The notes beneath the pieces are model-generated. The model worked only from the letters and a program-made list of their open reading frames with translations, did not search any database and had not been told where the DNA came from. This document shows positions 23,907 to 46,398 of a stretch of 64,000 nt of DNA, one piece after another; the stretch's first letter is position 1, and every line of letters begins with the position of its first letter. Location: NCBI GenBank assembly GCA_020634235.1, contig JACKCB010000001.1, positions 124,001 through 188,000 of the forward strand, read 5' to 3'. Source of the DNA: Ardenticatenaceae bacterium. GTDB taxonomy: Bacteria > Chloroflexota > Anaerolineae > Promineifilales > Promineifilaceae. The position numbers were made by a program, and so were the translations under genes.

Positions 23907-26087
23907 CTAGCGCTGCCAGGAGCGTCGCCGCAGCACAAAAGCTGCGCCCACGCCCACCAGGGCCACAACCAACATCATCGGCCACAGCACCCGGCCGGTC
24001 TCACCAGCGAACCCGGAGAGTGACACATCAGTTGGCGCTTGCAGCGTCACCGTGGCACACGCCTCGTTCGACTGGTAAGGCGCACCCGCGGCATCCATAC
24101 CCGTCCAGATGGCGCAGTTCGTCACGTCAGACGGATAAGGCGGCGGCGGCGCAGCCATGGTTACAGTCGTGGTGTAGACGAAGGTGTCCCCCGGACCGAG
24201 GTCATAGGGCACATCCGTCAGCAGCGTACCCAGGACCGTATCGGTCAGGGTGTGGGTGGTAGCGGTCACGGTGCCCATGTTCTCCACCGAGTAGCAGTAG
24301 GTCACATCGGTGCCCCAGGTGGTGGTAATCGCACTGGTCATACCACAGGTGCCATCGGTGCTCACGGTCTTGGTCAGCACCAGGTCCGGCTCGCCTTGTG
24401 CATCGCACTCATAGGCAAACGAACCAATGTAGTTGCCCCAGTTTGCCGCCGGCCCGGCCGGGACATCCTTAGCATACTCACCCAGATACCAGAAAGTCAC
24501 ACCATCGGGGTCAATGGTCATACCCGTGTAGTCACCCCAGCGCAGCGGCGCACCGTCGAAGGAGAAGTAAGTCACCTCACCCGCCTTCAATTCCGACTCG
24601 CCTTGCAGCGTCCCGGCCGGGTCGCCAGCCTGACGGCCGGTGTACCAAATGCCAGGGAATGTGTCGCTATTGGTCTTGGTATAGCCAATCGCCATGTCAT
24701 CACAATGGTTCACCGCCAGGTCGGGGAAGACGCGGTACTCACCATCACTGGCATACACACCCGCCTGCGCCACACTGGGCACACCAGACAGATCAACTTG
24801 CACCCAGCGGGCGCAGTTAACCGTACCCGCGCCAGGGTTACAGCCAATCGAATCGGCGATCCAGCCCGAGCCATTGCGATACTCAAAACCACGCATACGC
24901 CAGTCATTACCTTCAATGGTCACGCCACCAGACTGCGGCGCCGGGACCGGCATCAAACCAGCAACACCAGTTGCCGTGCACAAGTCCAGGTTCCCCGTAA
25001 TGGTCGGGGCAGCCGGGATATTCCACTCCCAAATCTGGACCGAGCAACCGTCATAGAGGTCGGTCGTGAAGTAGTGAGTGTTGCCATAGGCCGGCCAGGT
25101 CCCCTGGGCAAAGCCATGCAAGTGCAGCGGCTGCGGCGTACCATACAGGTCGGAGGTGCTGGCCGTAACGGGGGTCATCGCCATACCCGCGTACATGTCA
25201 GCCTTGTCCAAGGCCCACACGCGTCCTTCAAAGCCATTCGGAACAGCGCCGCCAAACTGGTTGGCACCAACCACAATGTACTCATCGCCCACACCGGTGT
25301 GCGGATAGTCGTGGAATTCGCCACCAAAGGGCTGCGCCGGCACCGCATAGATGTACCAGGACCCGGTTGGGTCAGAGGTCGCCGTCACCGCGGCGCAGTA
25401 ATGCGTACCGTCGGCATCAATGCCCAACACGAAGCGATCCGCTTCTTCGTCATAGACTACCGTGGGGTCAAAACCACCACCACATTCGGGAACGTTAGCA
25501 AAGAAGCTATCGTAAGTTGTCGGGCCAGCCAGGCTGTTACCGCTCTTGTCGTAGACTTCAAATGCCAGGTTCACCACCGCAATCAGGTGGTTCGGGCCGG
25601 CCGCCATTTCCGGGTCAGGCGGGACAACAGTACCGCTGCCACCACAGCATTCGGTCACGTCCAGGCTGTCGAAACTGTCCAGCAAGGCCGGACCACCGCC
25701 CAACTCCGCCTTCTGAATGTTGGCGTTGGGAGACGCCTTCATGGCCGCATCACGCAGGGCCGCAACCTCAATGGCACTCACGCGATATTCTTCTTCCAGG
25801 TCAATGTCGCCATTCAGCCACTGCTCATAGGTGGCGCCACCCTTGCTGGGTACGCCAACCGGCACATCGGCCAGGTTGACCACACTGGGGGTAATGGGGC
25901 CATATTCAACAACACTGCCGTCAGACGTCCCGCTGGGGATTACCCCGGCCGGGGCCATGGCCGAACGAACAGCCTGCTGCCGCGCCACCGTGTCCGGCCC
26001 TACGCCAGCAACGCTGCTAAGTGCCCAGGCACCCAGCAGCAAAACTGCCAGAATCAAGCTAACTCGAATGATTGTACGCTTTTCCAC
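23907..26087 (-). CDS. Large secreted surface protein with DUF11-like repeat and C-terminal anchor
   Basis: 726 residues, GTG start behind AGGAGG. A signal/anchor helix (residues 8-27), a spacer, then a ~400-residue extracellular domain of unknown function with ECCGGSGTVVPPDPEMAAGPNHLIAVVN, several Cys and aromatic beta-strand repeats. It is shared with the first half of the 1399-aa neighbour. A DUF11-type Ig-like repeat follows (PDLVLTKTVSTDGTCG, about 570-690). The C-terminus is PTDVSLSGF, a membrane helix (about 703-722) and RRRS. No catalytic motif was seen; role likely adhesion or a surface layer. Confidence 0.85.
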   Translation of the reverse strand: MEKRTIIRVSLILAVLLLGAWALSSVAGVGPDTVARQQAVRSAMAPAGVIPSGTSDGSVVEYGPITPSVVNLADVPVGVPSKGGATYEQWLNGDIDLEEEYRVSAIEVAALRDAAMKASPNANIQKAELGGGPALLDSFDSLDVTECCGGSGTVVPPDPEMAAGPNHLIAVVNLAFEVYDKSGNSLAGPTTYDSFFANVPECGGGFDPTVVYDEEADRFVLGIDADGTHYCAAVTATSDPTGSWYIYAVPAQPFGGEFHDYPHTGVGDEYIVVGANQFGGAVPNGFEGRVWALDKADMYAGMAMTPVTASTSDLYGTPQPLHLHGFAQGTWPAYGNTHYFTTDLYDGCSVQIWEWNIPAAPTITGNLDLCTATGVAGLMPVPAPQSGGVTIEGNDWRMRGFEYRNGSGWIADSIGCNPGAGTVNCARWVQVDLSGVPSVAQAGVYASDGEYRVFPDLAVNHCDDMAIGYTKTNSDTFPGIWYTGRQAGDPAGTLQGESELKAGEVTYFSFDGAPLRWGDYTGMTIDPDGVTFWYLGEYAKDVPAGPAANWGNYIGSFAYECDAQGEPDLVLTKTVSTDGTCGMTSAITTTWGTDVTYCYSVENMGTVTATTHTLTDTVLGTLLTDVPYDLGPGDTFVYTTTVTMAAPPPPYPSDVTNCAIWTGMDAAGAPYQSNEACATVTLQAPTDVSLSGFAGETGRVLWPMMLVVALVGVGAAFVLRRRSWQR

Positions 26088-26340
26088 TATCTACCTCCTA
26101 TTCTGAAAACTGACCAAAATCGCCAAATAAGTTGTCACCCGTAAGAATCTTCGCACATCACCTCCTTTTACCCCTAAGCCCACCCTCAGACAGAGAATGG
26201 TGGGGCTGTATCGTTCAAGGTCGGCACCACTCGAAAAATCGGGCTACAATGTCGATTTCTTCTTCTTATCAGAAGAAGATTAACGGAAGCTTAATCATAC
26301 CGCATTCCCAGCAAGAAACCAACCAGAACCATTTTCGGTT
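26088..26340 (-). promoter_or_regulatory. Structured 5' leader of the 726-aa surface protein gene
   Basis: A weak promoter is suggested by TTGGTT (26322-26317), 17 nt, TATGAT (26299-26294). The leader then holds an 8-bp CTTCTTCT/AGAAGAAG hairpin with a TATC loop (26259-26278) and an AGCCCCACC/GGTGGGCT hairpin (26177-26207). An extended Shine-Dalgarno AAGGAGGTGA (26167-26158) stands 71 nt before the real start. TTTGGCGA, close to the start, recurs in the leaders at 36213 and 43543. Function unknown. Confidence 0.5.
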
Positions 26341-26400
26341 TGCGGTACATGCGTACTTTGCTGGTGCGTAATCTGGTCCTAACCCCGGCCGGGCCGCAGC

Positions 26401-26433
26401 AAAAAAGGGGTGCCCCCGGCCGGGGACACCCCT
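26401..26433 (-). terminator. Terminator downstream of the 1399-aa surface protein
   Basis: On the minus strand AGGGGTG and CACCCCT pair around a self-complementary CCCCGGCCGGGG core and are followed by six T. The hairpin loop carries the window-wide palindrome. Confidence 0.88.
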
Positions 26434-26463
26434 CATCAACTAGCAGAACAAAGACAGGTCAGG

Positions 26464-29400
26464 CTACAGCAGTTGCGAACGCCGCCGCAGCAGCAGCCCC
26501 AGCCCCACCAGGAGGGCGGCCAGGGTTACCACCAGCAGCAGCAGCGGCGCCGGCGAATCAACGCCGAAGCTCGACAGCGTTACGGCCGTCGGCGCTTCCG
26601 TCACGGAGGCGGTGCTGCTGGCCGTTGCCGAAGCCCCGGTGACCAGGTAGGCCGTCCAGACCACCGTGTTGGTGGTGTCTGTCGTCACCGTCTCGCTGAT
26701 GGTCAGGCCCAGGGCCACGGTGTCCGCCGTCGCCCCTGGGGCCAGGTCGTAGGCCACCCCGCTCAGGTTGGTGCCCACGTCATCCATGATGTCGTGCAGC
26801 GACAGGGTGATGTTGCCCGTGTTCTCCACTGTGTAGCAGTAGTAGACGTCCGTGCTCGGCTGGCCAACCACCAGGCTGCTGGTCGTGGCGCAGGTCATCG
26901 GGTCCAGGCCCACCGTGGCCGTCACCACGATGGCGGGATTGATGACCACGTCGGTCACAACCATTTCCACCGGCACTTCCACCAATGGCGTGTCGGGGTC
27001 GTTGCTGTTCACACACAGCGTCCCGGTGTAGGTCCCGGCCGGGTAGCCGGTCGAGTCGAAGGTCACGTCCACCGGCGTCGTTCCGCCGGGTATCGTCGTC
27101 CCCGCCGTCGGGTTCAGACTCAGCCACGCGATGTCACTGGGGGCTGAACATGCACCTCCCCCGGCCGCCTGCCCGGTGACATTCATCACCACGTGCATGT
27201 CCGGGAATCCGATGGTGCCCGTGTCGGTCGGTTCTGTGATGCCACAGTCCGCCGCCGCCAGGTAGGTCAGCCCCGTCTGCCCCAAGTTGTTGGAACCTAC
27301 GAACAGGCTATCGCCCGCCGTCTGCCCGTTGGGGGTGAAGAACTCCACCACCAGCGTGCCCCCGGCCGGGACTACCCCGCTCACCGGCACCGTCAGAATC
27401 GTCAGACCCTGGTCGGCTACCGTCACGTTGGCCGAGCCAATCGGCGTCAGGTTGGCAAAAGTGAACGACGTGTTCGGGTCCCAGGTGTACAGCCGCATTG
27501 TCGCCGGCTGCGACCCGGTCGCCCCTACCGCCGTCTCAATCCCAATCTCCACCTCCACCACATCAAACGGATCGGTGATGCCGAAATCAGACAGGGTGAA
27601 GTAGCGCAGGTAGCTGTTGTCGGTGTGCAGCCCGCCCGCGTTACAGGAGACGGAATTGAACTGCACAATCGTTTGCGAGACGGAGTGGGTGATGGTCGTC
27701 ATCCCCGCCGGCCGTTCCACCACCGGCGTCGCCGAATTCGGCACGCCCGATTGGGCATCCGGATGGCGGCTGATGACGCCGTCGCCAATCGTTACCGTCT
27801 GGCCGCCCGTCACCACCGGCGTGGAGGGCCGCACCGGCAGCACAGGCGCCGCTTCGTCAATCATCCAGTTCAGGTCGGCCGTGCCCACGTTGCCAATGGT
27901 CAACTGCTGCACCACGACGGTGTTGGTGGCTTGCGTGCTGGACAGGCTGGCGGGGTTGACGGTGATGTCCGGCGTGCCGCCGCCGCTGGTCCCGGCGTCG
28001 ATGCACCAGGTGTTCAGCGTGCCGGTGTCGCCTCCGGCCAGGTCGCTGGCGGTGATGCGCCAGGTGCCGGCCAGGTCTTCGCCGTCGAAGGCGCTCAGCG
28101 GGTTGTTGGGGATGAAGCTGCCGGCAATGGCCGGCACGCCCGCGCCGCATTCGTCTTCCACCGGCGTGGCCGCTTCGTCATCCAGGGTGGCGTCCACGTT
28201 GTCGCCGGAGCAGCCAAAGGTGCTGGCGGGGACGCCCGGCCGGTCGTAGAAGGTGACGGTGGTGCCGGTGTCCACGTGTTGCAGGGTGAAAACGACGTCA
28301 CCAACCCAACTGTGGGTCATGTCCACGGAGACGTTCAGGTCATCAATGCTGCCGCTGTTGCCCACAATCAGGTCGTTGGTGACCCCGGTCGGGTTGTTAT
28401 CCGGGATGGTCAGGTTGGGCGAAGAGCAGAGCAGGTCCACCGTGGTGAAGCTCCAGGCGGCCGAGGTGTTGCCACCGCAGACGTTGTCCGCCGTCACCCG
28501 CCAGAAGTGGGTGGTGTTGGCGGCCAGGCCGCTGCTGGTGTAGGTGGTACCGCCAACCGTGGCCGTTTCCACGATGTTGGTGAAGCCGGCGTCGGTGGCG
28601 ATCTCGATGGTGTAGCTGGTGCCGGTGCCCGTCCAGGTGAAGGTCGGGGCCAGGCCCACGCCGGTCGCGCCGTTGGGCGGGCTGCTCAGGGAGACTGTCG
28701 CCGCGGCGTCGAACAGATTGAGCTGCACTGTCGTGGTATGGGTACTGGTCACAGCCACACCCACCACGTCAACGTCGTAGCTGCCGGCCGCAGCGCCATT
28801 GCTGCCCGTCAGGGTCATGGTGCTGTTGCCCGGTGGGTTAACCGGGTTGGCGCTGAAGCCAGCCGTATAACCACTGGGCACGCCGCTGGCGCTCAACGTC
28901 ACCGGGTCGCTGTAGCCACCAAACGAACCAACGGCCACCGCGTAAACGGCGTTGTCAGGGATGCAAACATCGACGACGGGCGGCGTCACCGAAAGGTTGA
29001 AGTCAAAAGTCTGGCAATCCAGAGTCACCGAGCTAATCCAGTCGCCCCAGTTGGCGCTGGTATTGCCGTTGGTCTTGCTGTACTCACCAAGGTACCAGAA
29101 CGTGACCCCATCAGGGTCAATGGTCATGCCGGTGTAATCGCCCCAACGGTCGGCAAAAGCAGAATAGGTCTGGTCGCCAGCCTTGAGCAGCGTTTCCGCC
29201 GGGTTGGACCCGGCCACTACCGGACCGGCAGCCCAGGTGCCGGGGAAACTGCTGGCGCTGGATTTGGTATAGCCAACCAGCGCGTTGCCGCAGTGGTCGG
29301 CAGCCATATCGGGGAAATAGCGGTATTGGCCGTTGGTGGCAAACACGTCCGTTTCGGCGATTGTCTGTGTGGCCAGGTTCACTTTAGCCCACTGCACACA

Positions 29401-30663
29401 ATTCACTGTGCCGCTGCCCGGGTTACAGGAGACGGTCATGGCCGTATAGCCATAGCCATTGCGGTATTCAAAGTCCAGCGGTCGGGGGTCGTTGCCGGTA
29501 ATGGTGGCCCCACCCTGCTGCACACTGCCTATCGGCGAACCAACCGGCACGCCATGAATCGCCTGCAAGTCGAAGTTGGTGATGTACTGGAAGTTGTTGG
29601 CCCCAAAGGGGTCGTCCCAGGAATACAATTCGAAGGAGCGGGCATTGCCAAAGGTCGTGCCGGCAAAGATGTAGTGCGGGCCGGTCAGCGGCCAGGTACC
29701 CTGCTGCCAACCGTGCAGATTCATCGGCTGCGGGGTCTGGTGGCCGGTATTGAGCTGCTGCCCTACCCACGCCGCGATATTACCGGAGAGCATCGGCGCT
29801 TTTTCCAAAGCATAGACCCAACCCTGACCGGAGCCAAAGAGGTTCGCGCCTACGTAAACGGCATCGTTACCAACGCCGGCATGGGGATAGTCAAAGAAGA
29901 TGCTGCCCGGGCTAACCGGGAAGTTGTACAGCCAGTAGGCCCCGGTAGCGTCAGAGGTCTGCGAGACGGCGAGGCAGTAGGAATCCCCATCGCCGTCTAC
30001 ACCGATGTAGAAGCGGTCGGTGGATTCATCGTAGAGGACGTTGGGGTCAAAGCCGCCGGTGGAGCAGGTTGCGCCCAACGGCGCAAAGAATGTGCCGTAG
30101 GTGACCGGGCCGGCCAGCGAGTTGCCGCTCTTGTCGTAGACTTCGAGTGCCAGGTTAACCACGGCAATGAGGTGGCTGGGTCCGGCCGCCATCTCAGGAT
30201 CGGGCGGGACAACAGTGCCACCACCACAACATTCATTGGAGTCGATGGAATCGAAACCGGTCAGGACGGTCGGTCCCCCGGCCGGGGCCATATTACGCAG
30301 CGCCGCCGGCAAACTCATGGCCTCGGCGAGGAGGGTGGCCTTGAGGGCCGGTGAAACGCCCTCAAAGTCAACATCAATTTCGCCGTTCAACCAGCGCTGG
30401 TACTGGTCAGCTTCGGGAAAATACTCACCAACAGGCATACTGCGCAGGGGAGCGCTGGCCACGGCCTCGCTCACGCCACTGGTAACTGCGGCTCCCACTT
30501 CACCACCCTGTCCGGCCGCCCCGGCCGGGGCCAGGGCGTAGGCCATGGCCTGCTGGCGGCTGAGCGTCTCCACGCCGAGCCGGCTGCTGCCCGCAACCAG
30601 GAACGCACCAGCTAACAGTACGCTCAGAATCATGCTGATACCAACAAACTTCCTGAAATTCAC
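26464..30663 (-). CDS. Giant secreted surface protein (FN3, P/Homo B, Ig-like, DUF11-like)
   Basis: 1399 residues; GTG start behind AGGAGAGG. Signal helix (6-27); N-terminal domain related to the 726-aa protein (about 115-560); Ig-like part; fibronectin-III-like domain (about 651-740); P/Homo B-type jelly roll with GSIDDLNVSVDMTHSWVGD and CGAGVPAIAGSFIP (about 743-893). A ~225-residue block (about 938-1163) is nearly the same as one in the 1723- and 2251-aa proteins. Next come the WLSLNPTAG/CVNSNDPDTP Ig-like repeat, a DUF11-like repeat, and the C-terminal TAVTLSSF, helix, RRRS. No protease triad was seen, so the P domain is not attached to a visible peptidase. Probable adhesin or matrix protein. 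Confidence 0.85.
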   Translation of the reverse strand: MNFRKFVGISMILSVLLAGAFLVAGSSRLGVETLSRQQAMAYALAPAGAAGQGGEVGAAVTSGVSEAVASAPLRSMPVGEYFPEADQYQRWLNGEIDVDFEGVSPALKATLLAEAMSLPAALRNMAPAGGPTVLTGFDSIDSNECCGGGTVVPPDPEMAAGPSHLIAVVNLALEVYDKSGNSLAGPVTYGTFFAPLGATCSTGGFDPNVLYDESTDRFYIGVDGDGDSYCLAVSQTSDATGAYWLYNFPVSPGSIFFDYPHAGVGNDAVYVGANLFGSGQGWVYALEKAPMLSGNIAAWVGQQLNTGHQTPQPMNLHGWQQGTWPLTGPHYIFAGTTFGNARSFELYSWDDPFGANNFQYITNFDLQAIHGVPVGSPIGSVQQGGATITGNDPRPLDFEYRNGYGYTAMTVSCNPGSGTVNCVQWAKVNLATQTIAETDVFATNGQYRYFPDMAADHCGNALVGYTKSSASSFPGTWAAGPVVAGSNPAETLLKAGDQTYSAFADRWGDYTGMTIDPDGVTFWYLGEYSKTNGNTSANWGDWISSVTLDCQTFDFNLSVTPPVVDVCIPDNAVYAVAVGSFGGYSDPVTLSASGVPSGYTAGFSANPVNPPGNSTMTLTGSNGAAAGSYDVDVVGVAVTSTHTTTVQLNLFDAAATVSLSSPPNGATGVGLAPTFTWTGTGTSYTIEIATDAGFTNIVETATVGGTTYTSSGLAANTTHFWRVTADNVCGGNTSAAWSFTTVDLLCSSPNLTIPDNNPTGVTNDLIVGNSGSIDDLNVSVDMTHSWVGDVVFTLQHVDTGTTVTFYDRPGVPASTFGCSGDNVDATLDDEAATPVEDECGAGVPAIAGSFIPNNPLSAFDGEDLAGTWRITASDLAGGDTGTLNTWCIDAGTSGGGTPDITVNPASLSSTQATNTVVVQQLTIGNVGTADLNWMIDEAAPVLPVRPSTPVVTGGQTVTIGDGVISRHPDAQSGVPNSATPVVERPAGMTTITHSVSQTIVQFNSVSCNAGGLHTDNSYLRYFTLSDFGITDPFDVVEVEIGIETAVGATGSQPATMRLYTWDPNTSFTFANLTPIGSANVTVADQGLTILTVPVSGVVPAGGTLVVEFFTPNGQTAGDSLFVGSNNLGQTGLTYLAAADCGITEPTDTGTIGFPDMHVVMNVTGQAAGGGACSAPSDIAWLSLNPTAGTTIPGGTTPVDVTFDSTGYPAGTYTGTLCVNSNDPDTPLVEVPVEMVVTDVVINPAIVVTATVGLDPMTCATTSSLVVGQPSTDVYYCYTVENTGNITLSLHDIMDDVGTNLSGVAYDLAPGATADTVALGLTISETVTTDTTNTVVWTAYLVTGASATASSTASVTEAPTAVTLSSFGVDSPAPLLLLVVTLAALLVGLGLLLRRRSQLL

Positions 30664-30890
30664 AATTAACCTCTCCTTGCTATAGAACTAAACTGGCACA
30701 AAGCCACAATCAGGACCATTCCCTGGCCAACAAAGGAATACCTCAGCCGAAGCCCGGTTGCCGGTACTGGTCGCCGGGCGACCGCGTAACAGCAGACAAG
30801 CAGCAGGCCACAGCGTAGGAAAGACAAAGCAGGAAGTGGGTTCTTTCACAAAAGATGTGCGGCCTGACGAGGTAAGAACGATACAAGATT

Positions 30891-36212
<5,322 letters not shown>

Positions 36213-36636
36213 CGTAAAACCCTCCAAAAAGAAGTCATGGTAGCAATACCAATTCGCCAACTACTGAAATTGCCAAATTTGTTCAGACTAGATTTTCTCG
36301 GGGTCACCTCCTTCAATTGCGTGTGCGCACTTTTTCGCCGCGAGCATCATGCCTGGCCTAAACAGGCTCAGGCACCGGCAATTTGCACCGGCCCGGCCGG
36401 GTCGGCCAAATGAATCTGTGGCCTGATAGGAAACGGGCTGGCCCCATAACGAAAAAGGATCTCGACACCAAACAACCAGGTCTCCCTGAACACCAGTTTC
36501 ACACCTCCAATACCGAACTTCAGCATATGTGATTTCCTGAACTGGTTTGGGTCTGGCCAATTGCTATGCGGAAATCTATGCAAATGGCCAAACACCTGGC
36601 TTACAACGGTCTGACGGGGTAGAAAGGACTCAAATA
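36213..36636 (-). promoter_or_regulatory. 5' leader of surface protein A, homologous to that of protein B
   Basis: About 420 bases. Shared with 43543-43930: a CCAGTT...AACTGG stem, the stretch GTGAAACTGGT-TTCAGG, then AGACCTGGTTGTT, AAGGAGGTGA (36313-36304, 92 nt before the start) and TTGGCGAATTGG. A GCCTG/CAGGC hairpin (about 36353-36376) precedes the AAGGAGGTGA. No start codon stands at a usable distance from it. A 90-codon ORF across the region (36288-36560) is probably chance. Confidence 0.5.
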
Positions 36637-43542
<6,906 letters not shown>

Positions 43543-44204
43543 CTTACTAACCCTCCAAAACGAAGTGATGGTGACAATAACCATTCGCCAAAAACTGAAA
43601 ACGTCACTTCAGTACAGACTGGATGTGTTTGAGTTCACCTCCTTGAGCAAAACAGGCTTACACACTCTCTGGCGGCTGGCATCGCCGCTGGCCGGGAGCA
43701 GCTGCATACTTGATCCCGGCCGGGGCATGGCTGCCAACCTGGCACGCAAGCAGAACTGGCCATAACCCAGCGCGAAACGGCTTATGGCGGCCAACAACCA
43801 GGTCTTCCTGAATACCAGTTTCACGCATTCAATGGCTGACATCAGCACCTGCGATTCTAAGAACTGGCTTGCATCTGTCTCCCGGCTGCTTGCGCAGATT
43901 CGCGGGGAAGAACCAGACACCTGGACAACTACAATAATAGGAAAATGATGAACTGAAATTACAAGTGGCCCTGACCATCTGTGGACGCCGTACACTGCGG
44001 CAGAGGGTCAATAGTACTAACATGACGCGAGTAACATTAGTATATGACCAATGCCGTCGACTAACAAGATCTAGAGGGCGACAATTCGGGGATTTGCCAT
44101 CCTGTCTGCATGCGCCTATGCCAGCGCTGCTTTTCTTTGGGCGGCCAGGCCGCAGCGTGATAGAATGCCGGTAAGAGTGCCGCCGCCGTACGGAAATCGA
44201 AGTC
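43543..44204. promoter_or_regulatory. Divergent intergenic region between surface protein B and the NTPase-FGE gene
   Basis: The part up to about 43930 is the leader of protein B, homologous to that of A: GTGAAACTGGTATTCAGG, AGACCTGGTTGTT, AAGGAGGTGA at 43644-43635, TTTGGCGAATGG. Around 43930-44060 the sequence is AT-richer and must hold both promoters; TATTAT on the minus strand near 43935 is a possible -10. ORFs here are not convincing. No strong ribosome site precedes the plus-strand ATG at 44205. Confidence 0.45.
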
Positions 44205-46304
44205 ATGTCAACGAACCACCAGGGTTACACACGCTTCCTGCTCACAACCATGGCCAACCGGACCACGTTGGACAACCCCTACGCCAACAGCAACACCCCG
44301 GCCGGGTTGTTCTATGGCCGCGAGGAGCTTCTGAGCTGGATCAGGCAGAAACTCATCGTCTACTACCGGGACCAGCCCCTGCTGCTGGTGGGCCTGGCCG
44401 GCATGGGCAAAACCACCCTCTTGCAGCAGCTTCTCAACAGCCAGCCGGGCGACACGCACCGCTTTGCCTACATCCCCCTGCCCGGCATGGCCCAAGATTC
44501 GCTGGACGCCTTTTTGTGGACCCTGGCCGAGCAAATCACCCGGAGCCTACAAGCCCAGGGGCTGCGCCTGACCCTGCCCACGCGGCGCAGCTTCAACGCC
44601 GCCCCACAGCGCGCTTTTGCCAACTACTTCCTGGAACCGGTTCTGGCCGCCCTCAAGGGGCAATATCTGGTACTCCTGGCCGACGACGCCGACTGGCTGC
44701 TGCAGCCGGCCGGGGATTGCCCACTGGCGGCAGAGATTCGGGCGTACCTCTACCAGCTAGGCCAGCAGCAGCATCGCATCCAATTTCTGTTTGCCCGCAC
44801 CGGCCGGGAGTCAACCCTACCCACCGAGGCGCTCAGCCCCTTCCGGCTGCCGCAAATTGCGCTGGTGGGTCCGCTCAGCCGCGAGGCCAGCCTGGCTTAC
44901 ATCCAGGAACCGGTGCCCTACAAAGTCTATGCCGACGTGGCCGACCTGCTCTACACCCTGACCGAGGGGCAGCCGGCCGCCCTGCAGCAGGTGTGCGCCG
45001 GGCTGTTTGCCCGCTGGCAGCGCCAGGAACTGCAGCAGGTCACCCTGGCCGACGTGGTGACGGTGGTCCGCCGCCAGCAGATGGCTGGCTCCGGCCACCC
45101 GCTGCGCCCCCCCACCCAGCCCTACACCGCGCCAGCAGACCCGCCCGGAGCAACCCCGGCCGGGGCGCGCTGGCGCGTCTGGCTGCTCCTGCTGCTGGTG
45201 CCCTTACTCCTGTTGGCCGGAGCCTGGCTAGGGGCCACCTTTCGCCGCCCGGTCAATGTGGCCGGCCCACCGGCCGGGGCAGCCACCGCCACAACCACAC
45301 TGACAGCTGCGGCCACGGCCGCGCTGGCCCAGGTCGCCGGCACCCCGCGCGCCACATCACCGCCCCCTACCCGGCCGGCCACCCAGGCGGCCACGATGCG
45401 CCCGGCCGGGGCCAGCCCCACCCCGCTACCCAGCACCCCATCCCCCACCGCCACACCACCGGCCAGTGCCACCCGCCCGGTCACCCCCACCCCCCTACCT
45501 ACCGAAATCATCCGCGCTGAGGACGGGATGCCGATGCGCCTCGTCCCGGCCGGGACCTTCGCCATGGGCACCGACAGCACGCGCCCGGAAGTCGGTGACG
45601 ATGAACGTCCCGCCCACAACGTGATGCTCGATGCCTTTTACATGGACAAGTACGAAGTGAGCGTGGCCCAATATGCCACCTTCCTCAACACGCTGCCCCA
45701 GTTCCGGGAAAGCTGCCCCGGCCTGGGCTGCTTCCTGCCGCGCGAACTCATCGGCACCACCAGCTACTTGCTGGAGCAAACGGCGGACGATGGTCGCCGG
45801 GAGTATCTGGCCCTGGATGGCTACGCGAATTACCCGGTGAACCATGTAAGCTGGCCCGGCGCAGTGGCTTACTGCCAGGCCATGGGCGCGCGGCTGCCCA
45901 CTGAAGCAGAGTGGGAATATGCCGCCCGCGGCACGGATGGCCGCGTTTACCCTTGGGGCAATGAACCACCAGACAGCAGCCGCGCCGTTTTCGCCAGCAG
46001 CAGCTACGGTGACTTGCAGCCGGTGGATGCGCTCCCGGCCGGGGCAAGTCCTTTTGGCATCCTGGCCCTGGCCGGCAGCATGTGGGAATGGACCGCCGAT
46101 TTCTACGCCGCCGATTATTACCAGGACAGCCCCGCGCAAAACCCACCTGGCCCGGATGGTGGCCCCGGCCGGGTAACGCGCGGCGGTGGCTGGCCCAACA
46201 ACAATCAGGCAGACCGCATCCGCAGCACCAACCGCAACGCCCTGGAGGAGAGCTTCCTCAGCGCGGACCTCGGTTTTCGCTGTGTCCGCAGCGTGCAGCC
46301 CTAG
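44205..46304 (+). CDS. AAA/STAND-like NTPase fused through a membrane helix to an extracellular FGE-sulfatase-like domain
   Basis: 699 residues. Cytoplasmic NTPase (about 20-290): YGREELLSWI, Walker A GLAGMGKTT (about 63-71), YLVLLADDADWLL as Walker B, like Orc1/Cdc6- and STAND-type ATPases. One membrane helix (about 323-346). Thr/Pro-rich linker (about 350-435). FGE-sulfatase/SUMF1 fold (about 442-699) with VPAGTFAMGTD, MDKYEVSVAQYATFLN, RLPTEAEWEYAARG and GNEPP. After RGGGW the two active-site Cys of human FGE are absent, so a formylglycine-generating role is unlikely; it is more probably a ligand- or glycan-binding module. Suggests signalling across the membrane. Confidence 0.85.
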   Translation: MSTNHQGYTRFLLTTMANRTTLDNPYANSNTPAGLFYGREELLSWIRQKLIVYYRDQPLLLVGLAGMGKTTLLQQLLNSQPGDTHRFAYIPLPGMAQDSLDAFLWTLAEQITRSLQAQGLRLTLPTRRSFNAAPQRAFANYFLEPVLAALKGQYLVLLADDADWLLQPAGDCPLAAEIRAYLYQLGQQQHRIQFLFARTGRESTLPTEALSPFRLPQIALVGPLSREASLAYIQEPVPYKVYADVADLLYTLTEGQPAALQQVCAGLFARWQRQELQQVTLADVVTVVRRQQMAGSGHPLRPPTQPYTAPADPPGATPAGARWRVWLLLLLVPLLLLAGAWLGATFRRPVNVAGPPAGAATATTTLTAAATAALAQVAGTPRATSPPPTRPATQAATMRPAGASPTPLPSTPSPTATPPASATRPVTPTPLPTEIIRAEDGMPMRLVPAGTFAMGTDSTRPEVGDDERPAHNVMLDAFYMDKYEVSVAQYATFLNTLPQFRESCPGLGCFLPRELIGTTSYLLEQTADDGRREYLALDGYANYPVNHVSWPGAVAYCQAMGARLPTEAEWEYAARGTDGRVYPWGNEPPDSSRAVFASSSYGDLQPVDALPAGASPFGILALAGSMWEWTADFYAADYYQDSPAQNPPGPDGGPGRVTRGGGWPNNNQADRIRSTNRNALEESFLSADLGFRCVRSVQP

Positions 46305-46398
46305 ACCACCCCCGGCCGGGTTTGCCAGCCGCGCCCATCCTGCGTATGATCTGTCCCACAATGCTGCCCAATGCAAACGATTCTTTTGGAGACGAGTT

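Noticed and set aside
36288..36560. A 90-codon ORF in the leader of surface protein A
   Set aside because: It overlaps the conserved leader blocks, lacks a ribosome site, and the matching region before protein B is open in a different extent with little amino-acid similarity beyond the conserved DNA blocks.
36213..36636. Cyclic-di-GMP or similar known riboswitch in the surface-protein leaders
   Set aside because: The conserved blocks do not match the GEMM or other consensus cores that I know. Kept only as an unknown conserved leader.
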